From: Ascarosepion bandense
Taxonomy: Eukaryota; Mollusca; Cephalopoda; Sepiida; Sepiidae
Length of the DNA: 64,000 nt
Reading direction: 5' to 3'
Assembly: GCA_037127315.1 (NCBI GenBank)
Contig: JBBBDQ010000399.1
Location: 494,501 to 558,500, forward strand
Below the pieces are notes generated by a model. That model saw only the letters and a list, made by a program, of their open reading frames with translations, did not search any database and was not told the DNA's origin. The number at the start of each line of letters is the position of its first letter. Position 1 is the stretch's first letter. Below, in pieces: positions 1-10,572 of this stretch. The position numbers were made by a program, and so were the translations under genes.

Positions 1-28
1 GGCCATTCAACATCTTTGAATTAATCCT

Positions 29-40
<12 letters not shown>
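1..40 (-). repeat. End of a dispersed repeat (family F)
   Basis: The first bases match the terminus at 43335-43372 almost exactly and, in opposite orientation, 6305-6335. It is the outer end of the foldback-type repeat described at 42914-43375, cut by the window edge. Confidence 0.6.

Positions 41-81
<41 letters not shown>
36..81. repeat. AT microsatellite
   Basis: Uninterrupted AT dinucleotide run between the family F terminus and a MITE. Confidence 0.95.
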
Positions 82-82
<1 letters not shown>

Positions 83-466
83 TATCGTCTATAATTATTA
101 GGCCACCCCAGTTTTCTAAAAAAAAATAATGTATTTCATACTATTTTTGTATTTATTGCCAAATGAAAATAGAATAGTTCTTTTGTTATTGTTACTTTGC
201 AAAATTTTACAAGGCAAGGAAGCAAAGATGAGCTCGTCCGAATTACCTTAAATATTATTTATTCTTTCAGTCATGGAACTGCAAAATATTATAATTATTA
301 AATATTTATAAATTCATTTGATGCACATGTTTTTCTGCAGTATTGGAAAAGAACCATTTTATTTTCATTTACAATTATTCACTTGGCCATAAAAACTAAT
401 AATTGTATGAAACACAATATTTTTTAAAACACTGGGGTATCCTAATAATTATGGCCGGTAGTGTAT
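82..466. mobile_element. MITE-like element, copy 1 of 3
   Basis: The two ends are inverted repeats of roughly 100 bp. The left end reads ATAATTATTAGGCCACCCC and the right end, reverse-complemented, ATAATTATTAGGATACCCC; both run on into T- and A-rich inner parts. No transposase is present. Two more copies sit at about 21955-22258 and 45600-45930. Flanking TA is compatible with Tc1/mariner-type mobilisation, which is an inference. Confidence 0.7.
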
Positions 467-958
467 ATATGGACATATGGCGAGAGAAATAGAGAGAGAA
501 AAAAAATTGCCAAAATAATGTATACATCTATACACACTTCAGAAAAGGAAAAACATGTCCTTCATGGATTAAACTCATTGGAATAACACGATACTTTCTC
601 GACAGATGACATTACACTTATCTTTACAGCATCAACATATCCAGAAGGATGTTTTACGTCGCAAAAAAATAAAAAAAATAAAAAAATAAAGCAATGATTA
701 TATTGGCAACCATTAAAAAGAAATTGAAAATGTATGTGTAGCTATTTCATTGTACTCTTTGGCCAACGTTGACCAAGCTCGCTGTTGTGTTAAATACCTA
801 GAAGCTACAGGCCACCATTTTGAGCATCTCTTGTGAATGTAGAATAAAAAAATTTAACTACGATTAATTTATTAATCTAGAGATCTCTGAATAAATTTAT
901 TATTACGATATGAAGACAATTTTTTATTCTCCTGAAGGATGTATACATTTTTGTAAAA

Positions 959-1004
959 CTCTCTCTCTCTCTCTCTCTCTGTATATATATATATATATAT
1001 ATAT
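959..1004. repeat. TC then AT microsatellite
   Basis: A TC run of about 20 bp joins an AT run that ends exactly at the 3' end of the hammerhead SINE on the minus strand. Confidence 0.95.
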
Positions 1005-1278
1005 AGTCATCTGTAGAAAGATTTGTTTTGCTGTATCACAACTCATCAGTTCGGTTAGACATTCGATTGCTTCTAACATATATTGAAACCCGACAGAATT
1101 GACATCAGTCGGCGATTCTACCTTTGAACTTTGGGTGCTCTGTAGAGGCGTTTAGTGTGTTATATATATATACAATGTATAATTACGCCTGTAGCCGAGA
1201 GTTTTCAAATTCATCACTGAATAAACGATGCGTAGATGCGTGAGTAGAAATTTTTTAAAGTCTTACATTCCTCCATAT
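1004..1278 (-). mobile_element. Hammerhead-bearing SINE, subfamily A, copy E1
   Basis: Read on the minus strand: a 5' leader, a tRNA-like segment with a degraded A box and a B-box-like motif, a short linker, a hammerhead-like motif (1005-1060) and then an AT tail. The same order is seen in the copies at 24768-24995, 43537-43752 and 45951-46182. In this copy the catalytic GAAA is AAAA in the RNA, so the ribozyme is probably dead. An inverted partner lies at 1337-1935 across a TCTA array. Confidence 0.75.
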
Positions 1279-1279
1279 C

Positions 1280-1281
1280 AG

Positions 1282-1336
<55 letters not shown>
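1280..1336. repeat. TCTA microsatellite
   Basis: Perfect tetranucleotide array of about 14 units between two inverted copies of the same SINE. Confidence 0.95.
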
Positions 1337-1337
<1 letters not shown>

Positions 1338-1466
1338 CTCACACCCTGATTGAGCACTCTGGAAGAATGGTAGACTTTGAAAAACAGTAGCTACTCTGTC
1401 ATGTACGCATTACTCATCCAATAATGAATTAGAGCAATCTGGCTATTGGGCGTGTATAATGATAAT

Positions 1467-1768
1467 CAGTCAGTTAAGTGCCATACGTGATACACGCTTG
1501 GGCGATCATGTCTCGAAAGAGACATGACTGACTGGGCAGAAAATTATCCCGCAGTAGGTTGCCATTGCTTTCTGCGGTAGACTGGTTGCCGACCAAGGCT
1601 ATAGAACCCAAACTGTCCTGTTATTTAACCCATAACTGGAAGGAAGAGACGGATTAATACCTTTCCCAAGGGTATTTGCGCGTAAGTGAATACAATGGAT
1701 TCAACTGGAATTCGAACTCGGCTCCTCGATTTCTCGTTCCGAGACGATATTCACTGTACCACAAATAC
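1467..1768 (-). mobile_element. tRNA-derived SINE family 1, copy S1
   Basis: On the minus strand the head reads GTGGTACAGTG (A-box-like) and then GAGTTCGAATTCC (B box), followed by the common body and a tail ending in TTAACTGACTGA. About 300 bp. At least eight similar copies occur in the window. It resembles the tRNA-derived SINEs known from octopus; that assignment is from general knowledge, not a search. It is nested in the hammerhead SINE and therefore younger than it. Confidence 0.85.
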
Positions 1769-1874
1769 ATGCTAAAATGTCTGTTTTCTTCTACCATGCG
1801 CCCATGGTCCTGGGGTAGAATCGCCGACTGACGCCACTTCGGTCGGGTTTAAATCCTGGGTTAAAAGCAATCGG

Positions 1875-1931
1875 AGTCTAACCGTACTGATGAGCTGTGA
1901 TACAGCGAAACAGATCTGTCTACGGATGACT
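1875..1931 (+). ncRNA. Hammerhead ribozyme (type I), intact core
   Basis: All parts of a hammerhead are visible. Stem I is CCGTA (1882-1886) with TACGG (1921-1925), perfectly paired, with an internal loop and an outer AGTC/GACT helix. The core box CTGATGA is 1887-1893. Stem II is GCTG/CAGC (1894-1897, 1903-1906) with loop TGATA. GAAA is 1907-1910. Stem III is a 4-bp mini-helix (ACAG/CTGT, 1910-1919) with a 2-nt loop. The cleavage triplet GTC ends at 1920. Self-cleavage is inferred, not shown. Confidence 0.85.
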
Positions 1932-2117
1932 ATCTATCTATCTAGATAGTACGGCGTGTAAGCTTTTTATTTAAGTTTTCGGCAGACCTGAAAAAGACTA
2001 CCACCCCCTTTAACTTTGTTGTTTTCCATTTTTTTTTTTTTTACTTTTTTCAGCGGAGTCTTATCGGTTATTGCATAAAGTTACCGATATTTCAATATTT
2101 AAACAATTTTAGGTGGG

Positions 2118-2709
2118 GCTCAGTTTCTTATACATCGTTTTAATAAATCAATCCTCTGCAACCCCCGTTCTGTCATCATCTGCACAGCCCCGTCAACTAT
2201 GTTACATGCTGTTTTCCCCGGTCTCTCCTTCTCTCTATCTGGCCTGTGTGTATCTGATTCTCCAAGATGTCTTTCTTTATTTGGTATAATCGACTTGGTT
2301 ATATCAATAAAACATAGGTACACATTCTTTCTCATTTGCATTACCCTTTCGAAGAGCATCCTAATCATAAAAATGTCGTTCTTTGTTCCAGTATCTTTGA
2401 CGAATCCTCGCTGTTCTTGTCCTATCTCTGGCCTGATTCCGCTTCTCGGTCGATTCACCAGGTTTCGGACGATCATTTTGTAATTTGGTTCATTAAACTA
2501 ATTGTTCGGTGTAGTTTGCAATCGTTTGCATCTGACTTTTTAGGAAATGCTATGAAAATTGCTTTTCTTAGGTAGTTCAGTATTACACCACTGTGATAAA
2601 TTTTATTTATTATTTTTGTAATTTTCTCAACGCCGAATTCGTCTAGGGCTGTCAGCTACTTCGGACTTAAATATTTCCGGCCCATCCTCATATTTATGTA
2701 TTATCGGTT

Positions 2710-2742
<33 letters not shown>

Positions 2743-4170
2743 ATTGTCATGGAAAATATCTTTTATATATTCTTCCCATCGCTGGAGTATTTCCTCTTTC
2801 TCTAATAGGATCTTTCCATCCTTAGATTTTATACTTCCTGGTGAGGAAATCTTATTATTTTTTATTTCTCTATGCATGTCTGCTTTATTTTCCTGCTCAA
2901 TCTCTCTACTTCTGTATATTCGATGTTGAACCATTCCTCTTCAGCCTGTCTGCATTTCCTCCCTATTTTCTTGTGTGGTTGCCTATATTCCATTCCATGT
3001 CTCGGCATCGTTTTCTGTCCCGTTAGCATCATGTTGAGAATGTCTTTATTCATCCACTCGTTTATTCTTCTGCGTCTGATTTCCTTTGGGACAATATTGT
3101 TTGTTAATGTCACTATCGCTTTCTTTAGTGAGTCTCATTTCGAGTTTCCTTTTCCAATGTGTTCTTCGTATTTTTCTTCACGCTGTCACTGTGTTTTTCT
3201 GCAGGTTGAGGTCTTTCACGAGCGTGTTGTATTGCATTCTTGGTGCTGCACTAGGCTTCTTCAGTCTCCGATGTTTCACCCTTAGTTTGCAGATGACTGG
3301 AAGGTGGTCGTTTACACAGTCGGCACTTGAAGAGGTTTTGCATTGAACCACTACATTTCTGAATCTCCTGTTTATGATTATCTAGTCGTGTTGCCTCCTG
3401 GGCTTCTCCATGTCCAGACGTCGTGGGTGTTGTTGAAACCAGGTGTGAGTTATTACTTGGTCATTTCCTCTCCACCATTTAACCAATTTTTCTTCTCGTT
3501 CGTTGCGGATTCCTAATCCAAAGTTGCCGGTCGTCTCTCCTTCCACCTACTTTGGCATTCAAGTCATCCATTATGATTCTAAATTATGGCCTTTACACTG
3601 AGCCTTGGCATTGTCCAGTATGGAGTAGAATGATTCTATTCCTTCAGCAGTGTCTTCCGTTGTTGGTGCTTAAACTAATATAATAAACGTTCTGACACAG
3701 AAAACTCTCTCAGAAAGCTGGCAGTATCCCAGAACGCATTTCTACATTTCTTCATCCAGTATTAAGCTGACTCATTTTTCGTTATTTTTGCCTCCTGCGT
3801 ATATTATCCTGTGTTTATCGGCGCTGAAGTCTCCATTGTTAGACCATCTAGTTTCGCATATACCCAGAATATCTGCTCCTCTCCTGCTTGACAGTCTTGA
3901 TTTGCCCACATTTGTTGAGCGTCTTGACGTTCCATGTCCCCAAATAATTCTTTCTTTGTTGCGCACAGTCGCAGGGTAATGGTCTAGTGACACCTGTTGC
4001 TCGTGTCATTCCTTCCTCAGTGAGGAATAAACTTTGCGTCTCCTTTACGCCGTTGGTGCTAACAGTCGCAGGATGACTGTCAGGTGACACCAGTTGCCCA
4101 TGTCGGTTCTTAGCGGGCAAGGAATTACTTCCTCTGGAATTGACCCCCTTCACGCCGTTGGGTTTCATTC
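2118..4170 (-). mobile_element. RTE-like LINE, near full-length but decayed and internally deleted
   Basis: Read from 4170 down to 2118. The N-terminal endonuclease begins with a GTWNVKTLN motif (about 3930) and continues with LGICETRW and a GDF stretch, typical of the apurinic-type endonuclease of RTE elements. A linker (about 2934-2701) contains WEEYIKDIF. The RT starts near 2650 (ITKIINKIYHSG), runs through RTISLMNQITK, EQRGFVKDTGT and YLCFIDITK, and then jumps straight to the C-terminal tail (SDTHRPDREKERPGK ... MMTERGLQRI). RT motifs including the YxDD box are therefore deleted. Several frameshifts and stops are present. A TC microsatellite (2710-2740) has grown inside the linker. Confidence 0.85.
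2708..2742. repeat. TC microsatellite inside LINE
   Basis: Perfect TC run of about 15 units within the LINE linker. It explains the Arg-Glu repeat in the minus-strand translation. Confidence 0.95.
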
Positions 4171-4226
4171 CCTAGAACAATCATGGCCTTTAAAAATAAA
4201 GGCCATGATTGTTCTAGGGAATGATA
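4168..4226. repeat. Perfect 26-bp hairpin
   Basis: CATTCCCTAGAACAATCATG and its continuation are repeated as an exact inverted copy across a 6-bp A/T spacer. It lies at the 5' edge of the RTE-like LINE, where the LINE sequence is reversed onto itself. A fold-back during reverse transcription or repair is a plausible origin. Confidence 0.85.
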
Positions 4227-4349
4227 GTGGAGTGGTATCCCATTGTCTTCTCCACTGTGATCTGTCTCTAGTTAGCTGGCCGTTGACTCGTTCAGAGTTT
4301 ATCCGCCCTTTATGTAGGTCTTGTTTTTTGTCAACATCATGTCGCTAAC

Positions 4350-5125
4350 CTCCCGCCTTACTCAGAATACAATGCAGTGGGTTAGCCGCTTTAGACGCCA
4401 GCGTTTCGACAAAAAGGTAAAAAAAAATGAAATAGTTGTTATACATACCTGTGTCGATGAAGGGGATTAGACATTAAGCGTTACATTGTTTATATTTACG
4501 GGTCGCGTTTGTAGGGCAGCGGGTGGGTAGAGTATTATTAAGTTTCAACTTACGTAACTTTATGTAGGGGATCCTGCTTCACTTTCAGAGATCATACTGT
4601 GTAGAGCGAAATTTGCGAAGAGAACAGTTCACTTTTTTCTTCAGGTTCTTGTCGCGGCCAGAGATAATTAAATGTCTTTTTACCCATATTTATGAAAAAA
4701 ATAGAGAGAGAGGGAGTGTCGCAGTGATGGGGGACTTCCCAAAGACACTGTGACTAAAATCAACCTTACAGTTTCAGACATGTTTACAAAATTTCCGCCA
4801 TTACTGTTAAAATTCTGCCTCTTGTACCTTTGGACAAAACGGATAAGAAAGGAAAAGAATCGAATATTCCATTTACAGAAAAACGAAATAAAAACGAGTA
4901 AGCATTAAAGTTCAGTAAAATAAAAACATGGATACCGAAAGACAGGTTCAAGATTAGTAATTAATGGAGAACGATAATACAGCTTACCTTAATGAGGCCA
5001 TGTACAGACTGATTCAAGTGAAATTGCTACATTGTGAAAAAAAAAAAAAAAAACTTCGCCAGAGATACAGAAAGAAATGATGGACTGCTACACAGTTTTT
5101 GCACAGATGAAGTAAATAGAGGAGA
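4350..5125. other. No recognised feature
   Basis: AT-rich unique-looking sequence with poly-A and poly-T tracts (for example 5037-5053). No ORF or known repeat is recognised. Confidence 0.5.
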
Positions 5126-5667
5126 TTTTGTGTTTTGTTTAACTCTGTGGGTTATTTAATGCCAAAAAGGTGAGGTTTTAAGAGTTTTTTTTAATATTCG
5201 GTTTAGAGTAAGAAGATCGATTTATTCAAATTTCAATTAAATTTTTTTGTTTTTTTTTCTTTTTTATTTTAGAAAACTGAAAATGTCTTCTAGTTTTGTA
5301 TTCGAAAATGTTTTGTTGAGAATATTTTTTTTTCTTCAAAAATAAGTTAGATTAATAATTTTTTCTTCAAAAATGTATTTTTGGTAATATTTTTCTTTCA
5401 AAAATGTATATTTATATATAAATCTATTTTTATATATATTTATATTTCTATAGAAGTCTATTTTTATACTTTCATAATGTTTTGACCCTAGTTTGGTGTC
5501 AAAATATTTGACCGTAGCTGGGATCCTTACAGGTGCTACTACTCCAGGTCAGGGTGGACCTCAGAACACCAGCAATTAAGAGGTGGCTCCCTGCTCCTCA
5601 CAACATTCCAATCAGAGGCCTTGCTGCCGGATGCAGTTTACCGTCATACCCAAGACCGAATAGCGGA
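5126..5667 (+). repeat. Dispersed repeat D, copy 1
   Basis: Shares the series TGGGTTATTTAATG, TTAGAAAACTGAA, CTTCTAGTTTTGTATTC, GGTGCTA and AGAGGCCTTGCTGCCGGATG, in the same order, with 7005-7550. A partial third copy is at 25755-25945. T-rich middle. Nothing coding is seen and its class is unknown. Confidence 0.7.
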
Positions 5668-5675
5668 GAAAAGAG

Positions 5676-5850
5676 AAAAGTGGTTCTACAGAAGGATGCT
5701 GAGAATATTATCAATGGAGTGCTTAAGTAATGTGGAAACCTAAACAAGGAGACGAAACAAATACATAGATCAGAATCAAAGAGAAACATCTGACATTTTT
5801 TAGATAATGAGGAAGGATTGGTTGGCAAATTCGACACTCACACGACACAA
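5676..5850 (+). mobile_element. RTE-like LINE C-terminal fragment
   Basis: Translates as KWFYRRMLRILSM followed, after a shift, by a GLVGKF stretch corresponding to the conserved WFYRRMLRI ... LGHVMRK ... GLENL C-terminal region seen in the copies at 45070-45411 and 59475-59726. Broken by stops. Confidence 0.65.
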
Positions 5851-6044
5851 AGAAAGCCAGATACACACTTCTACATTTACTTCTTAGTTTTCTTACATTT
5901 CTTAGATAAACATGCCTCAGTAGCAGTGTACAGAGAACAGATTTTGAACCTTACATTAAATAAAAAAAATGGTGAAAAGTGCAGGTCATTAGGTTAAACA
6001 AGAATAAACCCCTAGTCTATTCTTATTTGTCAAATAACTCGTCA

Positions 6045-6056
6045 AGTCTATCTATC

Positions 6057-6087
<31 letters not shown>

Positions 6088-6097
6088 CTATCTATTT
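6045..6097. repeat. TCTA microsatellite
   Basis: Tetranucleotide array with one TTTA interruption. Confidence 0.95.
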
Positions 6098-6219
6098 CAG
6101 TATATTCATATCAATCTACCATTTTAGTTTATTCATAAAGATCTGTTTATTCATATGTATATATCTATTTCCGCCTATTCATCTCTGATAATCTATATAG
6201 TTATCTATGTCTGTCTATT

Positions 6220-6297
<78 letters not shown>
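6220..6297. repeat. CA then AT compound microsatellite
   Basis: CA run of about 24 bp followed by an AT run of about 53 bp. Confidence 0.95.
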
Positions 6298-6298
<1 letters not shown>

Positions 6299-6300
<2 letters not shown>

Positions 6301-6725
6301 TAAAATAGGATTAATTCAAGGAGGTTGAATGACCATTTCGATATCAAATCCCTACAGGGGATAACACATCACCTCAGCAACGAAAAAATCCTTTCAGAAA
6401 CTGGAAAAAAATCTGTCAATTTTTCCTTTATAAATAGATTTGCAAAAAACTTTAAAAAGAAAGAAAAAAAGAAAAAGAAAAGGAAAAGAAAAAGATAAAA
6501 TAAAATAAAATAAAATAAACAAGAAAAGAAAAATTGGCATCGTCTGGGTTCGTAAAAAGGAAAGAGAATTGTAACGTAAAAGGAACAGACGGCGTGTTGA
6601 ATTGATATTAGGTTAAGCAAAACGGAAAAAAGGTGGGAGGTAAGAGAAATAAAGGAAGGGAGGGAAAAAAGAAAAGAAAGAAAAATATTTTTATATATTA
6701 CAGACGTTGGACATATTAAAAAACC
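6299..6725 (+). repeat. Repeat family F, copy at 6.3 kb
   Basis: Matches 42914-43375. Shared blocks include GGATAACACATCACCTCAGC, CTTTCAGAAACTGGA, AATAGATTTGCAAA, a long A/G-rich stretch, GGCATCGTCTGGGTTCG and GGTTAAGCAAAACGG. No coding capacity is seen; the A/G-rich stretch produces a spurious Phe/Leu-rich ORF on the other strand. Confidence 0.7.
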
Positions 6726-6827
6726 TAACTTCCCCAAAACGTTGAAATATTAGAAAAAGGCCTTTTGCTTAAAAAGGTATAATTATTTTTAAAGGGAATA
6801 AAAAGATATAGGATTTAAAATAAATTT

Positions 6828-6909
6828 TTTATATATATATATAAATATATAGAAAAGATATATATAAATATATAAAATATATATATATAAAGATATAGGA
6901 TTTAAAATA

Positions 6910-6992
<83 letters not shown>
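6828..6992. repeat. AT then TG compound microsatellite
   Basis: Imperfect AT-rich tracts from 6828, a pure AT run at about 6915-6960 and a TG run at 6961-6991. Confidence 0.95.
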
Positions 6993-6994
<2 letters not shown>

Positions 6995-7004
6995 TGAGTT
7001 TGAA

Positions 7005-7552
7005 TTTTGTTTAACGGCATATCAACCTGTGCGGGTTATTTAATGTCAAAAGAGGTAGGATTTTAATATATTTTTTTAATGTTCGTTTATAGCGATAGGG
7101 TTGATTCAGTAAGATTTTGATGAATTTTTTAAAAATTTTTTTCATTTTAGAAAACTGAAGTTATCTTCTAGTTTTGTATTCTAAAATGTATTGCTAGTAA
7201 TTATTTTTTTACTTTAAAATGTGTTATGCCATTTTTCCTATTTTAAAAATGTGTCATGGTAATAACTTTTGTGAAATATTGTTGGTAATATTTTCCTTCG
7301 AAAATGTATATTTTTCTATAAAATTATATTTCTATGTATATATTCCTATAAAAGTTTATTTTTATTCTTTCATTGGGTTTTGACTTCAGTTTAGGGATTA
7401 ACTCTTTTCCCATAGCTGAGACTCTAACAGGTGCTATTACTCCGGGTCAGGGTGGATCTGGAAGCAACAGAAGTTAAGAGAAGGTTCGATGCTCCTCACA
7501 ACTTCCTATCAGAGGCCTTGCTGCCGGATGCAGTTTACCGTCATACCAAGAA
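7005..7552 (+). repeat. Dispersed repeat D, copy 2
   Basis: Same ordered blocks as 5126-5667, plus an upstream GGCATATCAACCT segment also present at 25776. Ends at CAGTTTACCGTCATACC like copy 1. Confidence 0.7.
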
Positions 7553-7559
7553 TCATATA

Positions 7560-8021
7560 TATATGTGTGTGTGTATGTGTGTATGTGTGTGTGTGTCATT
7601 TTAATGTGAAAAATGAAACTTTATCGTAACTTTAGATGTCAGACAATGCTAAAACAGGGAAATAACATATCAGCGCGTGTGCCTGGGTCTGTTTATGATA
7701 GAGAGATAGGAAGTAAAAATAACGCATGAGCATACACTTCTAAATGACTTCACTCATAATCATGTATGTATATATGAATGTATGAATAGAAAATTAGATA
7801 ACATCACAGATCTGCTTCTTCGTTTCTTTGAGACGTGTTAATGTCCTGCAATGCTTAATTGACGTCTAAAATGACAGGCTTCATCGTTCATAATCATCAA
7901 ATAATATTTAATTAAATAATATTAATTTAATACAAATTCAGAAAAAATTAAAATACAGACATAAACACGTACAAGAACCTGCAGAGACACATACAGTATT
8001 AATATATATATATTATATTTT
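7560..8021. other. No recognised feature
   Basis: Short GT tract at 7563-7597, then AT-rich sequence without a recognised gene or repeat. Confidence 0.5.
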
Positions 8022-8082
8022 AGTCATTCACATGCAAGCATGTTTAACTGTATCACAGGTTTTCAGTGTGGCTAGACATATA
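8022..8082 (-). mobile_element. Hammerhead SINE subfamily B, 3' fragment E9
   Basis: Reverse complement keeps stem I in the subfamily B form (CCACA paired to TGTGA), a stem II with loop TGATA and the terminal GAATGACTA. The core is mutated (CTGAAAA). Adjoins an AT-rich tract. Confidence 0.6.
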
Positions 8083-8165
8083 TATTGATGTACCTACTAA
8101 TAAGTATTTTACATTAAAACATAAGACAAAAAAAGACAATACAAATACCTGAGGGTAACAAGAAA

Positions 8166-8167
<2 letters not shown>

Positions 8168-8239
<72 letters not shown>

Positions 8240-8256
8240 GATAGATAGATAGATAA
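8168..8256. repeat. AT then GATA compound microsatellite
   Basis: AT run (8168-8211) followed by about 11 GATA units with one interruption. Confidence 0.95.
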
Positions 8257-8332
8257 ATATAACCGATTTTATTATTATAGAGATGATATAAATTATACAT
8301 TAGAATATGTAAAAATTACAATCTGCTATAAC

Positions 8333-8466
8333 ATTGTATATTTTGTTTTGACATTGAAAGATCAATGTCTCATTAAGTAGATATAAAAATAACGGTAATA
8401 ATGATTACCATCATTATTATCTACCTGATGAGATATTGTTCTTTCAATGTCGAAACAAAATATACC
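8333..8466. repeat. Palindromic MITE-like hairpin
   Basis: Arms of about 50 bp. The left arm contains TATTTTGTTTTGACATTGAA and the right arm TTCAATGTCGAAACAAAATA. The centre is ATTATTATCTAC-like. No coding sequence. Confidence 0.7.
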
Positions 8467-8620
8467 ATTTTGTAAGAGAATGTTGTTTGTACTTGTTTTA
8501 AAGTATAATTTCAAATATAATTCATATCTATTTTTATATTGAGCAGTGTTTTAAATTAATGTTTTGAACGTTGCAAATGTGTTCTTCGTTTCTTATTCAT
8601 TTGATAATATATATACATAC

Positions 8621-8626
<6 letters not shown>

Positions 8627-8714
<88 letters not shown>
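8627..8714. repeat. AT then TG compound microsatellite
   Basis: AT run to about 8670, then TG units to 8714. Confidence 0.95.
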
Positions 8715-8716
<2 letters not shown>

Positions 8717-8719
8717 TAC

Positions 8720-9035
8720 TATACGTACCAACAATACTCTAGCACTAATCAAGACCAAAGTCAGAAAACAACTAACGCTAACAAATCAGTAACGTAAGTC
8801 GTCAAACCCAACGAGGATTACCAACTGGGTTAACAGGGGAATAAAAACAGAAACAAACAAAATCCAATAACAATACGTCAAGAGCGTGTTTGAAAGATAA
8901 AACCACAAGACGAAAACCTTAACAGAAAGGAGCTTAATACGAAAGTACGAAAGTAGAGCAAAAATACAATAAACTAAATCTAAAACAAAAGAGTGAAACA
9001 GCGGTAGACGTTTGGCTCACTTTTAGATTTAGGTT

Positions 9036-9036
<1 letters not shown>
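8720..9036. other. No recognised feature
   Basis: A-rich strand with AAAAC-type words; no supported ORF or repeat family. Confidence 0.5.
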
Positions 9037-9079
<43 letters not shown>

Positions 9080-9084
9080 TCTTC

Positions 9085-9127
<43 letters not shown>
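9037..9127. repeat. Two AT microsatellites
   Basis: AT runs at about 9040-9075 and 9088-9127 separated by a short TAGTCTTCCAC word. Confidence 0.95.
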
Positions 9128-9130
<3 letters not shown>

Positions 9131-9219
9131 AATCATATCACCCCGAGCAAGGCGGTAACGCCACTGATGTGCAGTGGGCTACGTAAGAGTGAAAAGATTA
9201 GAAAAGAGAAAGCCGAAAA

Positions 9220-9220
<1 letters not shown>
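9128..9220 (-). mobile_element. CR1-like LINE/SINE 3' tail fragment
   Basis: On the minus strand carries CTTACGTAGCCCACTG, GCGTTACCGCCTTGCTCGG and GGTGATATGATTAAAA, the 3' end shared by the LINE at 60440-60830 and the repeats at 27480-28650 and 55970-56292. Confidence 0.75.
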
Positions 9221-9269
<49 letters not shown>

Positions 9270-9286
9270 TTGATAATATATATGCA

Positions 9287-9317
<31 letters not shown>
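9221..9317. repeat. CA and AT compound microsatellite
   Basis: CA run of about 30 bp, then two AT runs separated by a TGCATGCA word. Confidence 0.95.
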
Positions 9318-9750
9318 CGGCCTGATTATATCTTGAGACATTTTTTTAAGAAAACGTTTGTCATTTAGCAGGATTCGAATCTGCGAATCCTAACAACATA
9401 GATCCTTTTGTTATCTCAGAAACATTCACTGTGTGATGTATGATTTCGAACTGGATTGTGGATTCAGTCATTCTTCACAATGCCATGAATGCCGAAAGAT
9501 ACCTTACTATGCTGCAAGTTGAAATCTGACCACTTCACAATACTTGGGAGAATGTTAATTTCATTCTCATGCAACATAGGGCATCTCCACATTTTGCTTT
9601 TCTCGTTCCTTAATTACCGAATGCCCGTCTGCCTGAAACATGGATGGGTCGTCCATATTCGTATGATAGGCCAGCCAGCTGTCCTGAGTTAATACCCTAT
9701 GACTTTTCTTTAGGGTTGGTTAAAAGAGTGATCTAATATATCAATCCAGG

Positions 9751-10035
9751 ATATGCGTTTTGGTGCAGAGGACATCGGCTCGGAAGGAGAAATCTGGGAG
9801 CCGAGTTCGAATTCCAGTTGAATGAGTTGCATTCACTTACGCACAAATTCCCATCCGTCTCTTTCCTCCAGCTATGGGTTTAATAGCAGGGTAGGTTGGG
9901 TTTTATTGCCTTGGTCGGAAAACAGTCTTCCGCAGAAAGTAATGAAGAAAAATCAGCTGCCCAGTCAATCATGTCTATTTCGAGGTGTGATCGCTTAAGC
10001 GTGTATCACGTATGCCAATTAACTGACTGACTGAA
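9751..10035 (+). mobile_element. tRNA-derived SINE family 1, copy S2
   Basis: Head TGGTGCAGAGGACATCGG, B box GAGTTCGAATTCC, body and tail ending TTAACTGACTGACTGA. About 285 bp. The segment after the B box lacks the usual GGGAAAGGTATTAA block, a small internal deletion. Confidence 0.85.
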
Positions 10036-10107
10036 CCTACAAAAGTTTCTGGAGAAATCAGCGGTCATAGATGTTTCTAAAAAGATAGAGAAAGATAAAT
10101 CTGAGTA

Positions 10108-10112
10108 GACTG

Positions 10113-10153
<41 letters not shown>
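10108..10153. repeat. GATA microsatellite
   Basis: About 11 units of GATA. Confidence 0.95.
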
Positions 10154-10541
10154 TATGTCATCATGATAATACAGGTTAACTAATGGGCACAAATGAGAAA
10201 AAAGAGCTCGGAGAATCAGAGACTCAAAGGACATATTGAAGTCAAGAGAAACAAAGAAAGAATAACCTACTGAACAAGAGTGTGCCAACGGATGAAAAAA
10301 CACAGGCTAGGGAGGACAGTAAAAAACAAACAATGCAAAACTGATAGGAAGCTGTAGAGTACCACGAGGCCAACGTCCTCCAGATTCATTGCACAGGAAA
10401 GAAATCTCTCTGACCATGTCTGCTATTGTCAACAAATAACTCATTAAAATATCTTATATCAGACTTTAGTAAATATATATCTACACACATATAGTTATAG
10501 ACACTCACTCGGATACATCTAAATTTATTTATAAATGGAAT

Positions 10542-10543
<2 letters not shown>

Positions 10544-10572
<29 letters not shown>
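10544..10572. repeat. TG microsatellite
   Basis: TG run inside H1, at the same place as in the other Helitron-like copies. Confidence 0.9.

Larger units (their letters stand above)
1337..1935 (+). mobile_element. Hammerhead-bearing SINE, subfamily A, copy E2 (split)
   Basis: Plus-strand copy interrupted by another SINE at about 1467-1768. The 5' leader lies at 1337-1466. The tRNA-like part (A-box-like CCCATGGTCCTGGGGTAG, B-box-like GGGTTTAAATCC) and the hammerhead follow at 1790-1931. The leader matches 24640-24760 in reverse orientation. This copy has the cleanest ribozyme in the window. Confidence 0.8.

Noticed and set aside
2199..3346. Plus-strand ORFs of 77-137 aa
   Set aside because: They are reverse-strand shadows of the minus-strand RTE-like LINE whose RT and endonuclease motifs are recognisable.
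9365..9440. tRNA gene suggested by a GGATTCGAATCTGCGAATCC stretch
   Set aside because: Only a T-arm/B-box-like word is present; no consistent cloverleaf with acceptor pairing could be drawn.
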